From Acidobacteriota bacterium (GTDB lineage: Bacteria > Acidobacteriota > Terriglobia > Terriglobales > Acidobacteriaceae): 64,000 bases of DNA. Both the position numbers and the translations under genes were made by a program. Of the stretch, positions 1-9,994 are shown piece after piece (the first letter of the stretch is position 1; every line of letters starts with the position of its first letter). The notes under the pieces are model-generated. The model was given only the letters and a program-made list of their open reading frames with translations. It was not told where the DNA came from and ran no database searches. The stretch lies in NCBI GenBank assembly GCA_013289685.1, contig JABCZL010000006.1, positions 124,001 to 188,000 of the forward strand, written 5' to 3'.

Positions 1-201
1 GAAATTCAGAACTACATTTGTACGTTTTCCAATGTGACAGTTTCGGAGACCAGCGCCGCCCGGGCACTTTTTGGGGAAATTCCGATGCCCGGCCAAATGC
101 CGGTCAATCTGTCCAGCGCCGGCGTAGAGAATCCCAAAGGTCCGCAGTCGGCACAAGTCACGAGCTTTAAGCCTCTCGTTCGCCTCGGCGCTAGCCGCTG
201 A
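1..201 (+). CDS. Glycoside hydrolase family 3 protein, C-terminal fragment (5' end outside window)
   Basis: Frame 1 is open from the first base to TGA at 199-201, giving 66 residues with no start. The segment RALFGEIPMPGQMPV followed by a short hydrophilic tail is the usual C-terminal signature of the GH3 C-domain in acidobacterial beta-N-acetylglucosaminidase/beta-glucosidase-like proteins, where it appears as ALFGEI..G.LPV. The ORF track misses it because it has no start in the window. The catalytic N-terminal domain is not visible, so substrate cannot be told. The next gene is on the same strand 188 bp downstream, and I saw nothing specific in that gap beyond its ribosome-binding site. Confidence 0.7.
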   Translation, partial: EIQNYICTFSNVTVSETSAARALFGEIPMPGQMPVNLSSAGVENPKGPQSAQVTSFKPLVRLGASR

Positions 202-389
202 ACCGGACTCCAGCGCTGTTACCTAAGAAGTTACCTTTTGCCGCCGCATTCATCAACATTTAACAATCCCTTCATCGTCCTGTATTGAAGATCGCGAATC
301 GTGTGGTTATGGATGCTCGCGTTTCGGTTTTTGCCTGTACGACGAAACGTCAGCCATCCGGGCGGACGTCCGAAACGATGAGGTGAGTT

Positions 390-1601
390 ATGCGCAATCT
401 GAACATCGTCTTCTTCGATGCCGGTGGCGGACATCGCAACGCCGCTGATGCTCTACAGAGCGCGCTGCAAGCACAATCCAACCCGTGGGCAGTTTCTCTG
501 CTCAATCTGCAGGAACTGCTGGACCAGATCGACCCGATTCATCGCACCACCGGCGTCCGCATGCAGGACGTCTACAACCTGATCTTGCGCCGGGGTTGGA
601 CGCGTTACACCCAGCAGCTATTGCCTGTGTTGCACAGCTTGGTGCGTTTGAATCATGGCCGCGTTGTTCGGGCCCTGCAACGGTATTGGTCCGAACATCC
701 CTCTGATCTCGTCCTGTCGGTCATTCCTCACTTCAACCGCGCAATCGCGGAGAGCGTTCGCAAATCTCTTCCGGACGCACCCTTCATTACCTTGCTGACG
801 GATTTCGCCGACTACCCGCCACACTTCTGGATCGAGCGCGAGTCGGAATACTTGATTTGCGGAACGGAGCGGGCGAAGCAGCAGGCTTTGGCCATGGGTC
901 ACTCGCCGCTGCGAATATTCCAGACTTCCGGCATGGTCATGAAGTCGAAGTTCTACCAGAAACTGATAATTGATCGTGTGGCGGAGCGGCAGAGCTTGGG
1001 GCTGGCGCCCGATTGGCCCACGGGCATCGTATTGTTCGGCGGGCACGGCGCGCCGGTGATGCTCGACATCGCCACGAAGCTAAGCGAAAGCTCTCTGAAA
1101 CTTCAGTTGATCATGATCTGCGGCCACAACCAAAGCCTCGGCGCAGAACTCAAAAAGCTTCCGACCAGGAAGCCTATCTTCGTCGAAGGATTTACTACCC
1201 AGGTCGATCATTACATGTCTCTGGCGGATTTCTTCATTGGAAAGCCGGGCCCAGGATGCATCAGCGAAGCCCTGCAGTTCGATCTGCCAGTCATTGTGGA
1301 AAGCAACGCCAAAACCATGCCCCAGGAGCGCTACAACGCGGAATGGCTCACCGAAAATCGGCTCGGCATCGTGTTGCCGAGTTTCCGGGGAATTGCGGGC
1401 TCAGTTGAACAACTCCTGCAGCATTCCACATTCCAGGAATTTCGCGACAACGCCCGAGCGCACACCAATCGCGCGCTGTTTGAGGTCCCAGTCATCCTTG
1501 AGGAGGTCTTTGAGCGGCACATGCCGGAATATATGCCGGTCGCTCCCATGGGAAACGTCGATCTCATGGGGCGGGATGCTATGTTGGCGGCATTACACTG
1601 A
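390..1601 (+). CDS. MGDG-synthase-type glycosyltransferase (GT28-like, GT-B fold)
   Basis: This is a 403-residue GT-B glycosyltransferase of the monogalactosyldiacylglycerol synthase / processive diacylglycerol glucosyltransferase type. Such enzymes move a sugar from a nucleotide sugar to a membrane lipid acceptor at the inner face of the cytoplasmic membrane. Visible evidence: an N-terminal glycine loop AGGGHRNAADAL (residues 11-22), a C-domain opening LFGGHGAP near 215-222, and the donor-binding stretch KPGPGCISEAL (285-295) followed by PQERYNA (311-317). The ATG follows GAGG at about 7 nt. It converges on the GH1 gene across 52 bp. The exact sugar and lipid cannot be read from sequence. 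A MurG-like role is less likely because the KPGPG and PQERYN segments fit the MGDG group better. Confidence 0.8.
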   Translation: MRNLNIVFFDAGGGHRNAADALQSALQAQSNPWAVSLLNLQELLDQIDPIHRTTGVRMQDVYNLILRRGWTRYTQQLLPVLHSLVRLNHGRVVRALQRYWSEHPSDLVLSVIPHFNRAIAESVRKSLPDAPFITLLTDFADYPPHFWIERESEYLICGTERAKQQALAMGHSPLRIFQTSGMVMKSKFYQKLIIDRVAERQSLGLAPDWPTGIVLFGGHGAPVMLDIATKLSESSLKLQLIMICGHNQSLGAELKKLPTRKPIFVEGFTTQVDHYMSLADFFIGKPGPGCISEALQFDLPVIVESNAKTMPQERYNAEWLTENRLGIVLPSFRGIAGSVEQLLQHSTFQEFRDNARAHTNRALFEVPVILEEVFERHMPEYMPVAPMGNVDLMGRDAMLAALH

Positions 1602-1653
1602 GCCACCGCTCGACCGCAGAAAGCGCAGAGGACATTGCAGAAAACGAGTCCGC

Positions 1654-3039
1654 CTAAGACGTCTTTCCGGTTGCAGATTCCAACTGCCCATACTCGGCAA
1701 TCATCTCTTGCGAGATGCCATTCCTGCGGGCGATTTCACTATAAAGGCGTCCGCTGTTACGCATCGTTCGTTCCTGCGTGACAGTATCCAGAGCCACCAA
1801 ACCAAATCGTAGATGCCAGCCTTCAGTCCATTCGAAATTATCGGTGAGCGTCCAGTGAAAGTAGCCGCGAACGTCGTGGCCTTCGGCAATCAACTGGTGC
1901 AGCTCCCTGACGGCATTCACGATGAGCCACGGGCGGATGCGGTCCTGCGCATCGGGCACTCCGTTTTCGAGAATGTAAACCGGTTTGCCAAGGCCCTTCG
2001 CCCGCTCGACGGCACGCCGCAGAGCCAGAGGATAAGCCTCACCGTACGGTCGCTCCCACGCGCTGTCCCCCTGTGGAACGTGCGGTGGCACGAACAGCCG
2101 AGCAAAAGCCTGCGCGGCATGCCTAAGATCAAAAGCCACATGGAAGCGGCTGTAAACGTTCAAGCCCACGAAATCGCAGGAACCTTTCACGTCGCCTGCG
2201 TTTCCGTCGAGCACGCTCAAGGGAAAAGGAAGCTTGCCATACTGCATCAGGCGCAGAAAGCTCTCGTTGAACAGCTCGTTCACCAGTGAAGCGATCCAGC
2301 GATCCGGCCCGCGGCGTACGGGCTCCAATGCAACATAGTGGTGAGCCCATCCGACCTCTGCGTGCGGCTGCAATTCATGAATCGCACGGTAGGCGCGGAG
2401 ATGCGAACGAGCCATCGCGCTTACTACTTCTATTGAGGCGGCGATGTCACCGCTGCGGCCCGGGGGAAATTCGCCGAGAACATATCCCATGGCGGAATAC
2501 ACGTTGGGCTCGTTGAAAGTCAGCCAACGGTTGCAATGCTCGCCGAGCGCGCCCACCACCCGGCGAGTAAAGCGCTCAAAGAGTTCCGGAGCATCCGGGC
2601 TTAAGAAAGCGCCCTTCTGTTCGAACCACCGGGGATGGGTGAAGTGATGCAAGCAGATCATGGGGCAAATCCCACGCTCCACCAGACCGTCGAGCATTTC
2701 CCGGTAGCGCCGCAACGCCGCAAGGTCCCATTCGCCTTCGTGTGGTTCAATGCGGCTCCAATCCACCGAAAAACGCATGGCATTGAGGCCCATGTTGCGC
2801 GCCAGGTCGAAATCGCGTTCAGCGTTGTTCCACCAGTCGCACGCACTTCCACACGCATCGCCAGAACGGATGCGCCCGGCAGCTTCCCAATCCGACCATT
2901 GATTTTGGCTGTTGCCCTCCACCTGGTGGGCAGCGGTCGATACGCCCCAGAGGAAACCCTTGCAGAACTCCATGGGAGCAAGAGCGTTTGGTGAGATCGG
3001 AATACCTCGGTCGTCGTTGGGCGTGGAAATAGCGGACAT
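1654..3039 (-). CDS. Glycoside hydrolase family 1 beta-glucosidase
   Basis: A 461-residue GH1 enzyme that hydrolyses beta-linked glucosides or galactosides by a retaining mechanism. The N-terminal substrate motif FLWGVSTAAHQVEG (about residues 29-42) is present, the acid/base Glu is in FNEPN (E177), the nucleophile Glu is in ILENG (E358), and the aglycone motif HWTLTDNFEW lies near 395-404. Length is normal for GH1. There is no signal peptide, so it is cytoplasmic. A purine-rich GAAAGAGA precedes the ATG. It is divergent from ackA, so sugar release and acetate production may share a promoter region. The real substrate may be a plant or microbial disaccharide. Confidence 0.92.
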   Translation of the reverse strand: MSAISTPNDDRGIPISPNALAPMEFCKGFLWGVSTAAHQVEGNSQNQWSDWEAAGRIRSGDACGSACDWWNNAERDFDLARNMGLNAMRFSVDWSRIEPHEGEWDLAALRRYREMLDGLVERGICPMICLHHFTHPRWFEQKGAFLSPDAPELFERFTRRVVGALGEHCNRWLTFNEPNVYSAMGYVLGEFPPGRSGDIAASIEVVSAMARSHLRAYRAIHELQPHAEVGWAHHYVALEPVRRGPDRWIASLVNELFNESFLRLMQYGKLPFPLSVLDGNAGDVKGSCDFVGLNVYSRFHVAFDLRHAAQAFARLFVPPHVPQGDSAWERPYGEAYPLALRRAVERAKGLGKPVYILENGVPDAQDRIRPWLIVNAVRELHQLIAEGHDVRGYFHWTLTDNFEWTEGWHLRFGLVALDTVTQERTMRNSGRLYSEIARRNGISQEMIAEYGQLESATGKTS

Positions 3040-3094
3040 TCTCTTTCGCTATTCTACGCGATTCGCCGCAGCGATGTAATCGTGATGGCACTCT

Positions 3095-3129
3095 CTCTCC
3101 GTCATCATTGTGGTTATCACCACGGAGAG
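3095..3129. promoter_or_regulatory. Inverted repeat in the GH1-ackA divergent promoter region
   Basis: CTCTCCGT at 3095-3102 is matched by its exact complement ACGGAGAG at 3122-3129, with 19 bases between. A shorter GTGGT/ACCAC pair is nested inside. It lies 41-75 bp upstream of the ackA ATG and about 60-90 bp upstream of the GH1 start, a suitable place for an operator serving both genes. No binding protein is known to me for it. Confidence 0.35.
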
Positions 3130-3169
3130 GTTATCTTGGTACGTCCCGCCCAGTCGGAGAGTACCGCGC

Positions 3170-4414
3170 ATGAATGTTCTCGTCGTGAACTCCGGAAGCT
3201 CGAGCTTGAAGTTCCAGGTGATTGCCACCGGTCTTGAGCGGATCAAACAATACACGGACCATCGCCTCTGCCGGGGGGAAGTTGAAGGGATTGGCGGCGA
3301 GGCCATCATCCAGTTTAAGAACCAGCAGGGCCAGAGTCAGAAATTCACAGCCCCACTACGCGATATATCAGCTGTGCTGGATTATCTGGTCCGGTTCATC
3401 GCCTCTGACAAGTCCGGCGTCCCTGAGATCAAGAACACGGGCGATATAAACGCTGTGGGGCACCGCGTGGTGCACGGTGGTGAGTTGTTTTCGGAATCTG
3501 CTCTGATTGACGATAAGGTGTTACGGGGAATCGAAGACTGCATCGATCTTGCCCCCCTGCACAATCCGAACAATATTAAAGGCATTCAGGCCGCGCGCGA
3601 ACTCTTCGGCAAGACCATTCCCCAGGTGGCCGTCTTCGATACCTCGTTTCACCATTCGATTCCGGAGCAGGCGTACCTGTACGCGGTTCCGTATCACCTT
3701 TATCGCCGCCACCACATCCGCCGTTACGGGTTCCACGGAACCTCCCACCGCTATGTCGCGTTCCGCTACCGCACTTTGCGGGGACTCACGCGGGAACAAA
3801 CCAACATCATCACGCTCCACCTGGGAAACGGCTGTTCCGCCACCGCGATCCGCGGAGGAAATTCAGTGGACACATCGATGGGCATGACACCGCTGGAGGG
3901 CCTGGTCATGGGCACGCGATCCGGCGACCTTGATCCTGCCATTGTCAATGTCATCGCCCGCAAAGAGGGGATGTCGCCCTCAGAAGTTGACACGCTGCTC
4001 AACACGCAGTCGGGACTACTCGGCATTTCCGGACTCACCAACGACATGCGCGAACTGCAGGCGGAACTGAAGGAGCATGAGGATCGGCGGGTGCGGCTCG
4101 CGATCGAGGTCTTCTGCTACCGGGCCCGAAAATACATCGGCGCATTTCTGGCTTCGATGAGTGGCGCAGACGCGGTGGTGTTCACCGGCGGCATTGGAGA
4201 GAACTCGCCCGAGATTCGCGCATTGATCTGCGAGGGCATGGAGTGGGCCGGGCTTATGGTCGACCCTGCGCGCAATCAGGAAACCGTGGCCCGCGAAAGC
4301 AAGATTTCCACCGAGGATTCCACGCTGCTCGCCTATGCAATCCCTACCGATGAGGAGTTGCTGATTGCGCGCGACACGGTGCGCGTCATCCTGGGTGAAC
4401 CTCACCCATCGTGA
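3170..4414 (+). CDS. ackA: Acetate kinase
   Basis: Interconverts acetyl phosphate plus ADP and acetate plus ATP in the cytosol. The ORF track begins at 3110, but family alignment and a GGAGAG ribosome-binding site place the start at ATG 3170, where the protein opens with [15 protein letters not shown]; this gives 414 residues, normal for the family. Diagnostic ASKHA-fold motifs are [42 protein letters not shown] and FTGGIGENS. Its 3' end faces the phosphoketolase gene across 18 bp. Phosphoketolase makes acetyl phosphate and AckA turns it into ATP, so the pair forms a short pathway although the genes lie on opposite strands. Confidence 0.96.
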   Translation: MNVLVVNSGSSSLKFQVIATGLERIKQYTDHRLCRGEVEGIGGEAIIQFKNQQGQSQKFTAPLRDISAVLDYLVRFIASDKSGVPEIKNTGDINAVGHRVVHGGELFSESALIDDKVLRGIEDCIDLAPLHNPNNIKGIQAARELFGKTIPQVAVFDTSFHHSIPEQAYLYAVPYHLYRRHHIRRYGFHGTSHRYVAFRYRTLRGLTREQTNIITLHLGNGCSATAIRGGNSVDTSMGMTPLEGLVMGTRSGDLDPAIVNVIARKEGMSPSEVDTLLNTQSGLLGISGLTNDMRELQAELKEHEDRRVRLAIEVFCYRARKYIGAFLASMSGADAVVFTGGIGENSPEIRALICEGMEWAGLMVDPARNQETVARESKISTEDSTLLAYAIPTDEELLIARDTVRVILGEPHPS

Positions 4415-4432
4415 ATTGTTTGCCAACCCGCA

Positions 4433-6871
4433 CTAGTATGGCCAAGTCCATCCAGCAGCCTCAGGCTGGTCAACCCCGTACTGGTGTGCGTAATTCCGGC
4501 ACTCGATCTGCTGGTTCAGGAATCTTTCCTTCGCATGGCCTCCGATTCTCTGCAATCTTGGCACGCGGTCAATTACATCCATCGCCAGGCTGAAGCGGTC
4601 GATGTTGTTGTTGATGGCCAGTTCCAGCGGCGTATTGATGTTGCCTTTTTCTTTGTACCCGCGCACATGAATGTTCTCGTGATTCTTCCGGCGATATGCC
4701 AGACGATGGATCGAATAAGGATACCCGTGGAAATTGAAGATGACCGGCTTGTCGACAGTGAACAAGGAATCGAAATCGCGGTCGGGTAGTCCATGGGGAT
4801 GTTCGGTGCTGGGCTGGAGCTTGAAGAGATCCACAACGTTGATGAACCTGATCTTGATGTCAGGAAACTCCTTGCGCAGTAGGGCGGTCGCGGCCAAGGC
4901 CTCTTGGGTAGGAATATCGCCCGCTGACGCCATGACCACGTCGGGCTCGCCGGATTCGTCGGTGCTGGCCCAATCCCAGATGCCGATGCCCTTGGTGCAA
5001 TGCGTAATGGCGGCCTCCATGTCCAAAAACTGCAGGTGCAGTTGCTTGTCGCAGACGATCACGTTGACGTAGTTCTGGCTGCGCAGACAATGATCCGCGA
5101 CCGACAGCAGGCAGTTCACATCCGGCGGAAGGTAAATACGAGTGACGCTCGCGCTCTTGTTGGCCACCACATCGAGAAAACCTGGGTCCTGATGGGTAAA
5201 GCCGTTATGATCCTGCCGCCATACCGTTGACGTGATCAGGAGATTCAGCGACGCGATGGCTTCGCGCCAGGACAGATGGTTGCAAATCTCAAGCCACTTG
5301 GCATGCTGGTTGAACATGGAGTCAATGACGTGCACGAAGGCTTCATAGGAGGACAGAAAGCCGTGTCGTCCGGTGAGCAGATAGCCCTCCAGCATTCCCT
5401 CCATGGTGTGTTCGCTCAACATCTCCATCACGCGGCCGTCGGTGGCGAGTTCGCCGCCATCGGAATCCTCAGGGAAGAACTGCTCAATCCAGAATTTCTT
5501 GCTGACCGCGTAAATCGCATCGAGCTTGTTGGACGTGGTTTCATCCGGGCCGAACACCCGGAAGTTATTCATGTTTTGTTTCATCACATCGCGCAGGAAG
5601 GCACCGAGCGGGGGCATGTTCTCGACCATGGTTCTTGCAGGGTGCTCGAATTTGACTCCGTACTCGCGGAAATCCGGCAGCCGCAGCGCTTTCTTCAGCC
5701 GTCCCCCGTTGGCATGAAGATTTGCGCTCATTCGCCGGCCGCCTTCCGGCGCCAACTCTCTAAATTGAGCCGCCAACTTGCCGTGACCATCGAAAAAATC
5801 CTCGGGCTTGAGCGACCGCATCCAGGCTTCAAGGGTACGAAGTTGCTCGGGATCCTTTTTTACATTGGGCAGCGGCACCTGGTGCGCTCGCCAGAAGCCC
5901 TCCAACCAGTGGCCTTCGACTTCACGCGGAGCCGTCCAACCCTTGGGTGAGCGCAACACGATCATCGGCCAGCGATGCCGGTCGCCCACACCCTGCTTTC
6001 GGGCCGCCTGCTGACATTTCCTGATGTTCAGAACGCAGTGTTCCACCGTCGCCGCCATGGCTTGATGCATGCTTTCGGGATCGGAGCCTTCCACAAAACA
6101 GGGCGTCCAACCATAACCGTGGAGCAGACTCTCCAGTTCTTCGTGCGAGATGCGCGCCAGCAGGGTCGGATTGTTAATCTTGTATCCGTTCAGATGCAGG
6201 ATGGGCAGGACGGCTCCATCGCGTGCAGGATTCAGAAACTTATTGATGTGCCAGGAAGTCGCCAGAGGCCCGGTCTCGGATTCGCCGTCGCCCACAACCG
6301 CCGCGACAATCAATTCCGGATTGTCGAACGCGGCACCACAGGCATGGGACAGCACATAGCCGAGTTCCCCGCCCTCATGGATCGACCCCGGCGTCTCGGG
6401 CGTGCAGTGACTCCCAATCCCGCCGGGAAACGAAAACTCCTTGAGGAAATCACGCAAGCCTTCGACGTCCTGACTCTTTTCCGGATAGACCTCGGAGTAC
6501 GTTCCTTCCAGATACGCCGGTCCAAGAACACCGGGTGCCCCATGGCCCGGACCGGCCAGAAAGATCATGTCGAGATCGTATTTCTTGATGAGCCGGTTCA
6601 GGTGAACATAGATGAACGACAGGCCGGGGCTCGATCCCCAGTGCCCCAGCAGCCTGTTCTTGATGTGTTCCGGCCGCAGCGGCTCCGCCAGCACAGGATT
6701 ATCCAGCAGATAAATCATGCCGAGGCTGAGGTAATTGCAAGCCCGCCAATAGGCGTCCGTGTTGTACAACTCTTCGGCATTTAGCGGCTTCCCGGCGATT
6801 GTCGACCGCGTCTCGCCATAGGGACTCAGAGAAGAAATTTCGGATGAGAGGTTCGAAGTGAGGGTGCTCAT
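4433..6871 (-). CDS. xfp: Phosphoketolase (xylulose-5-P / fructose-6-P)
   Basis: An 812-residue thiamine-diphosphate enzyme that splits xylulose 5-phosphate (and often fructose 6-phosphate) with phosphate to acetyl phosphate plus glyceraldehyde 3-phosphate or erythrose 4-phosphate. The length matches the family. Visible motifs: GPGHGAPG (107-114), [19 protein letters not shown] in the N-terminal half, and the ThDP-Mg site GDGESETGP (194-202) followed by [15 protein letters not shown] lies 9 nt upstream of the ATG. It gives a carbon-saving bypass of glycolysis together with the neighbouring ackA. C5-only versus dual C5/C6 specificity cannot be told here. About 270 bp of non-coding DNA lies upstream (6872-7141), where I saw no clear promoter. 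Confidence 0.96.
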   Translation of the reverse strand: MSTLTSNLSSEISSLSPYGETRSTIAGKPLNAEELYNTDAYWRACNYLSLGMIYLLDNPVLAEPLRPEHIKNRLLGHWGSSPGLSFIYVHLNRLIKKYDLDMIFLAGPGHGAPGVLGPAYLEGTYSEVYPEKSQDVEGLRDFLKEFSFPGGIGSHCTPETPGSIHEGGELGYVLSHACGAAFDNPELIVAAVVGDGESETGPLATSWHINKFLNPARDGAVLPILHLNGYKINNPTLLARISHEELESLLHGYGWTPCFVEGSDPESMHQAMAATVEHCVLNIRKCQQAARKQGVGDRHRWPMIVLRSPKGWTAPREVEGHWLEGFWRAHQVPLPNVKKDPEQLRTLEAWMRSLKPEDFFDGHGKLAAQFRELAPEGGRRMSANLHANGGRLKKALRLPDFREYGVKFEHPARTMVENMPPLGAFLRDVMKQNMNNFRVFGPDETTSNKLDAIYAVSKKFWIEQFFPEDSDGGELATDGRVMEMLSEHTMEGMLEGYLLTGRHGFLSSYEAFVHVIDSMFNQHAKWLEICNHLSWREAIASLNLLITSTVWRQDHNGFTHQDPGFLDVVANKSASVTRIYLPPDVNCLLSVADHCLRSQNYVNVIVCDKQLHLQFLDMEAAITHCTKGIGIWDWASTDESGEPDVVMASAGDIPTQEALAATALLRKEFPDIKIRFINVVDLFKLQPSTEHPHGLPDRDFDSLFTVDKPVIFNFHGYPYSIHRLAYRRKNHENIHVRGYKEKGNINTPLELAINNNIDRFSLAMDVIDRVPRLQRIGGHAKERFLNQQIECRNYAHQYGVDQPEAAGWTWPY

Positions 6872-7141
6872 TGACGATGACTCCTGAGATTAGGCTATGC
6901 CGTATGGCGGCTGAGTTATGACGGGGCCGGCTGCTGCTCGTTGATCGTCAAGACCGCGAGTCGTTACCAATGGAAGAACTTCTCACAATTCTACTCTCAT
7001 GGGATTCAAGTTTTGCCTTACGACGACGCATTGACCTGCCAGATCGGGCGACCTAACTCCTGGTAGTCTCCCGTAGCCCGATCACTCTTCGCTCCCGATC
7101 CTCGCCCGTGGAGTCGTGATTTTATTGCTTTTCCACCTGAA

Positions 7142-7815
7142 TCACGTTGTCGTCAGCTTGCGATCAATGAGTTTGTCGAGCGGATCAATTCCCCCCTGAG
7201 CCGGACGCTTGTCAACGTTTAATGCGAACGTGGACCGTTCCTTGTCGATCAGCTGCCTTTCCAGATAGAGATATTTCCCGTCAGAATCCAGAACCCCAAT
7301 GTCGATCCAGTCATGGACGGGAATCGCGTGCTCCTGGCCCTTTCTTCCGTCCGCTCGCAGCTTCTTTTGCGTCGATCACAAGATGCACCTGGTATTTGCC
7401 TTCGGCTTGCTGGATGTAGTTCACGGATATCGCACGGTTGTCATACGCGTGATATTTTTCCAGAGATCGTCGTTGAGCTACTGATACTCCGGTGGTGTGT
7501 GCTTTTCTAGATACGCAATCAGGTCGAGAGAAACGGGGTAAGGCAGGCCTTTGAACGCGTAGGCCTTGGTGAACTCGGCCTATGCCTTGCTGACTTTATC
7601 CTCGACGATGTAATCCTGTATGGCGTACATGACCAGCGCGCCCTCGTTGTAATGGATGTATCCCTGGTTGACATCGAGTTTGTACAGAGATTCCTCCTCC
7701 TTGCGCTCCTGGGCGCGGCCACGTAGTAGCCATCCACTTCGTAGCGCAGAAACTTATGGATCGACTGCGGCCCGTACCGGTGCTTCATCACCATGAGCGC
7801 GCTGTACTGGGCTAG
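7142..7815 (-). pseudogene. Decayed M1-family aminopeptidase C-terminal fragment
   Basis: Reading the minus strand in successive frames recovers a continuous M1-aminopeptidase-like C-terminus. LAQYSALMVM and YGPQSIHKFLRYE lie in one frame. After a frameshift near 7720 come YIHYNEGALVMYAIQDYIVEDK and AFKGLPYPVSLDLIAYLEK. After another shift near 7440 come NRAISVNYIQQAEGKYQVHLV, then DWIDIGVLDSDGKYLYLE, up to TGA at 7142-7144. In-frame TAG codons interrupt it at 7580-7582 and 7478-7480. The zinc site HExxH and everything upstream are missing, and the homology starts just beyond the stop of the adjacent ASH gene. The 91-residue ORF at 7519-7794 is only one frame of this remnant. Proteins of this type are often fused to ABC-2 permeases. 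Confidence 0.75.
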
Positions 7816-7861
7816 GGGTGCCGAGTATATGCGAAGTACCTTTGATGGACAGGCCGTTCTT

Positions 7862-9943
7862 CTACGAGCCGGTTCCGGACAATGTGACGGTCTGCGGGCT
7901 GCCGGCGGCGCTGTCAGTGACCTTTAAGAGCGCGCTGCGAGCGCCCGTCGCAGTCGGCTTGAACGTCACGCTGATCGTGCAACTTGCGCTCGCCGCCAGC
8001 GAACTCCCACACGTGTTGGTTTGCGCAAAATCTCCCGGGTCGAGACCGGCGAGCGTGATGCTGGTGATCGTGATCGCCGTCGTGCCAACGTTCTTCAGGG
8101 TCGCGGTCATGACGGAGCTGGTGGTGCCCACCGTCACCTTTCCGAAGCTCAGACTGGTGGGCGTAAGCTCGGCCGTGGTACCAGTTCCGCTCAGCGGCAC
8201 TTGCTGCGGACTGCCTGCAGCATTGTCGGTGACCGTCAGGTTCGCGCTGCGAGCGCCCGTCGTCGTCGGCTTAAACGTCAGGCTGACCGTGCAACTCGCG
8301 GCCGCTGCCAGAGAACTTCCACAGGTCGTCGCCGTCTCCGGAAAATCTCCGGCTTCAGCGCCGGTGACCGCGATGCTGCTGATCGTCAGCGTGGTCGTGC
8401 CTATGTTGGTCAGAGTCACTTTCTTGACCGGGCTGGTTAAGCCCACGGCCAGCGTCCCAAACCCCAACGGTGTTGGAACAAGCTTGGCGGTGGTTCCGGT
8501 TCCGCTCAACGGCACTTGCTGCGGACTGCCCGCGGCATTATCGGTGATGCTCACCGATGCGCTGCGCGCGCCAGTAGCCGATGGTTTGAACTGAACCTTG
8601 ATGAGGCAAGCGGCACCCGCTGCCAGCGAACTTCCGCAGGTGCTCGTTTCCGGGAAGTCACCGCTGTTGGTTCCGGTAATCGTAATCGCCGTGATCGTCA
8701 GCGTCGCTTTGCCGGAGTTCTTCAGCGTCACCGTCTTTATCGGGCTAGTCACACCCGTAGCCACCGCGCCGAAGTTCAGGCTCGTCGGCGTCAGGGTCAC
8801 CGCTGGACTGCTGCTCGAGTTGAACGTTGCAGTAACAGCCTTGGCTGCAGACATGGTTACGCTGCAGGTTCCGGTACCAGAGCAAGCTCCGCTCCACCCG
8901 GCGAAAGTGGAGCCTGCGGCCGCAGTCGCCGTCAGAGTCACGACTTTACCGCTGTTGAAGTTCGCGCTGCAGGTGCCCGGGCAACTGATGCCGCTGGGAC
9001 TGCTCTTGACTGAACCCGTGCCGGTGCCGGCCAAAGTCACCGACAGCGCGAAGGTCGTCACCGAGGTCTTAAAGGTGGCGGTGACTGCCTTAGCCGCGGT
9101 CATGGTCACGCTGCAAGTTCCGGTGCCAGAGCACGCTCCGCTCCAGCCGGCGAAGGTGGATCCCGCAGTTGCAGTCGCGGTCAGGGTCACGACCGTTCCG
9201 CTGGCGAAGTTGGCGCTGCATGTGCCCGGACAGCTGATGCCCGCAGGACTGCTGGCTACCGTGCCAGCGCCCGTCCCGGCGAGCGTAAGCGACAGCCCGA
9301 ACGACCCGGACGACACATTGAGAAAAACCGTATCCACCGCAAAATCTGAAAGCACGCAATTTGCATCGGCCGAACCGCAAGCTGTCAGACTGAAAGTCAC
9401 GGACGTGATGTTCGGGCCGGTTTGATCGAGTATGCCGATGTACACGGCGTCGCCGTTGGTATTACTCTTCACCGTAAATGAGCCGAGCAGGGTAACGCCG
9501 TTGAAAGCCTGTATTTCCGCGGTGAACTGACCAGGCTCGTCCGCCTGAATCAAGGCGCCCGCCCCGGAAACGCTGGTGCCAAACATCAGCTTTAGAGGTC
9601 CGTTTCCTCCAGCCGAGGCATCGGAAGTCCAGATGACCTGATCGCCGGAGGCGAACCCGGTTCCCGACCAACTGCAGGTTGGAGAGGCCGCACAAACCGC
9701 GGAGGCTATGCTATTCGGGCCGGCAAGGCCGACGTTCACGGCGACCCCGCCCACCGAGGTTGCACCGACGCTGGAGGCCAAGATGGTGCCGTCCGCCCCG
9801 AGTTGCGACCACTGCACAGAGTCATTGGAGCCCTGGCTGGCCTGACTAGTCACGCCCTTCGTGGTGTCGGACCAGGCAACCGTCGCCAGGGACAGCAGAA
9901 CCACCAACCCGCACAGCCGCGAAACTTGAGATGGGCAAAACAT
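7862..9943 (-). CDS. Secreted InlB-B-repeat / choice-of-anchor-D protein
   Basis: A 693-residue exported protein of unknown role. The track starts at 9958, but the second ATG (9943) has GGAGG at 5-6 nt and opens a proper signal peptide (MFCPSQVSRLCGLVVLL...), so I use it. After the signal come a Gly/Ser-rich region of about 190 residues, two nearly identical 78-residue bacterial (InlB B-type) repeats with the core TFAGWSGACSGTGTCSV, and then three ASH/HYDIN-like Ig repeats of about 100 residues, each containing a GDF...CGSSLAA...C segment and ending GSPQ.V.LSGTG. No sorting signal or transmembrane anchor follows the last repeat, so free secretion or surface association is inferred. Such proteins are usually called adhesin- or matrix-like without direct proof. 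Confidence 0.8.
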   Translation of the reverse strand: MFCPSQVSRLCGLVVLLSLATVAWSDTTKGVTSQASQGSNDSVQWSQLGADGTILASSVGATSVGGVAVNVGLAGPNSIASAVCAASPTCSWSGTGFASGDQVIWTSDASAGGNGPLKLMFGTSVSGAGALIQADEPGQFTAEIQAFNGVTLLGSFTVKSNTNGDAVYIGILDQTGPNITSVTFSLTACGSADANCVLSDFAVDTVFLNVSSGSFGLSLTLAGTGAGTVASSPAGISCPGTCSANFASGTVVTLTATATAGSTFAGWSGACSGTGTCSVTMTAAKAVTATFKTSVTTFALSVTLAGTGTGSVKSSPSGISCPGTCSANFNSGKVVTLTATAAAGSTFAGWSGACSGTGTCSVTMSAAKAVTATFNSSSSPAVTLTPTSLNFGAVATGVTSPIKTVTLKNSGKATLTITAITITGTNSGDFPETSTCGSSLAAGAACLIKVQFKPSATGARSASVSITDNAAGSPQQVPLSGTGTTAKLVPTPLGFGTLAVGLTSPVKKVTLTNIGTTTLTISSIAVTGAEAGDFPETATTCGSSLAAAASCTVSLTFKPTTTGARSANLTVTDNAAGSPQQVPLSGTGTTAELTPTSLSFGKVTVGTTSSVMTATLKNVGTTAITITSITLAGLDPGDFAQTNTCGSSLAASASCTISVTFKPTATGARSALLKVTDSAAGSPQTVTLSGTGS
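8822..9304 (-). repeat. Tandem duplicate of a 78-residue InlB-B-type repeat
   Basis: Two copies, 9304-9071 and 9055-8822, encode almost the same sequence, including SCPGTCSANF and GWSGACSGTGTCSVTM. The close match suggests recent duplication or gene conversion. Confidence 0.75.
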
Positions 9944-9994
9944 GGAAGCCTCCGTCATAGCATTTTCAGTTCTCGTCCTTAGAAAGCCTGAGCC

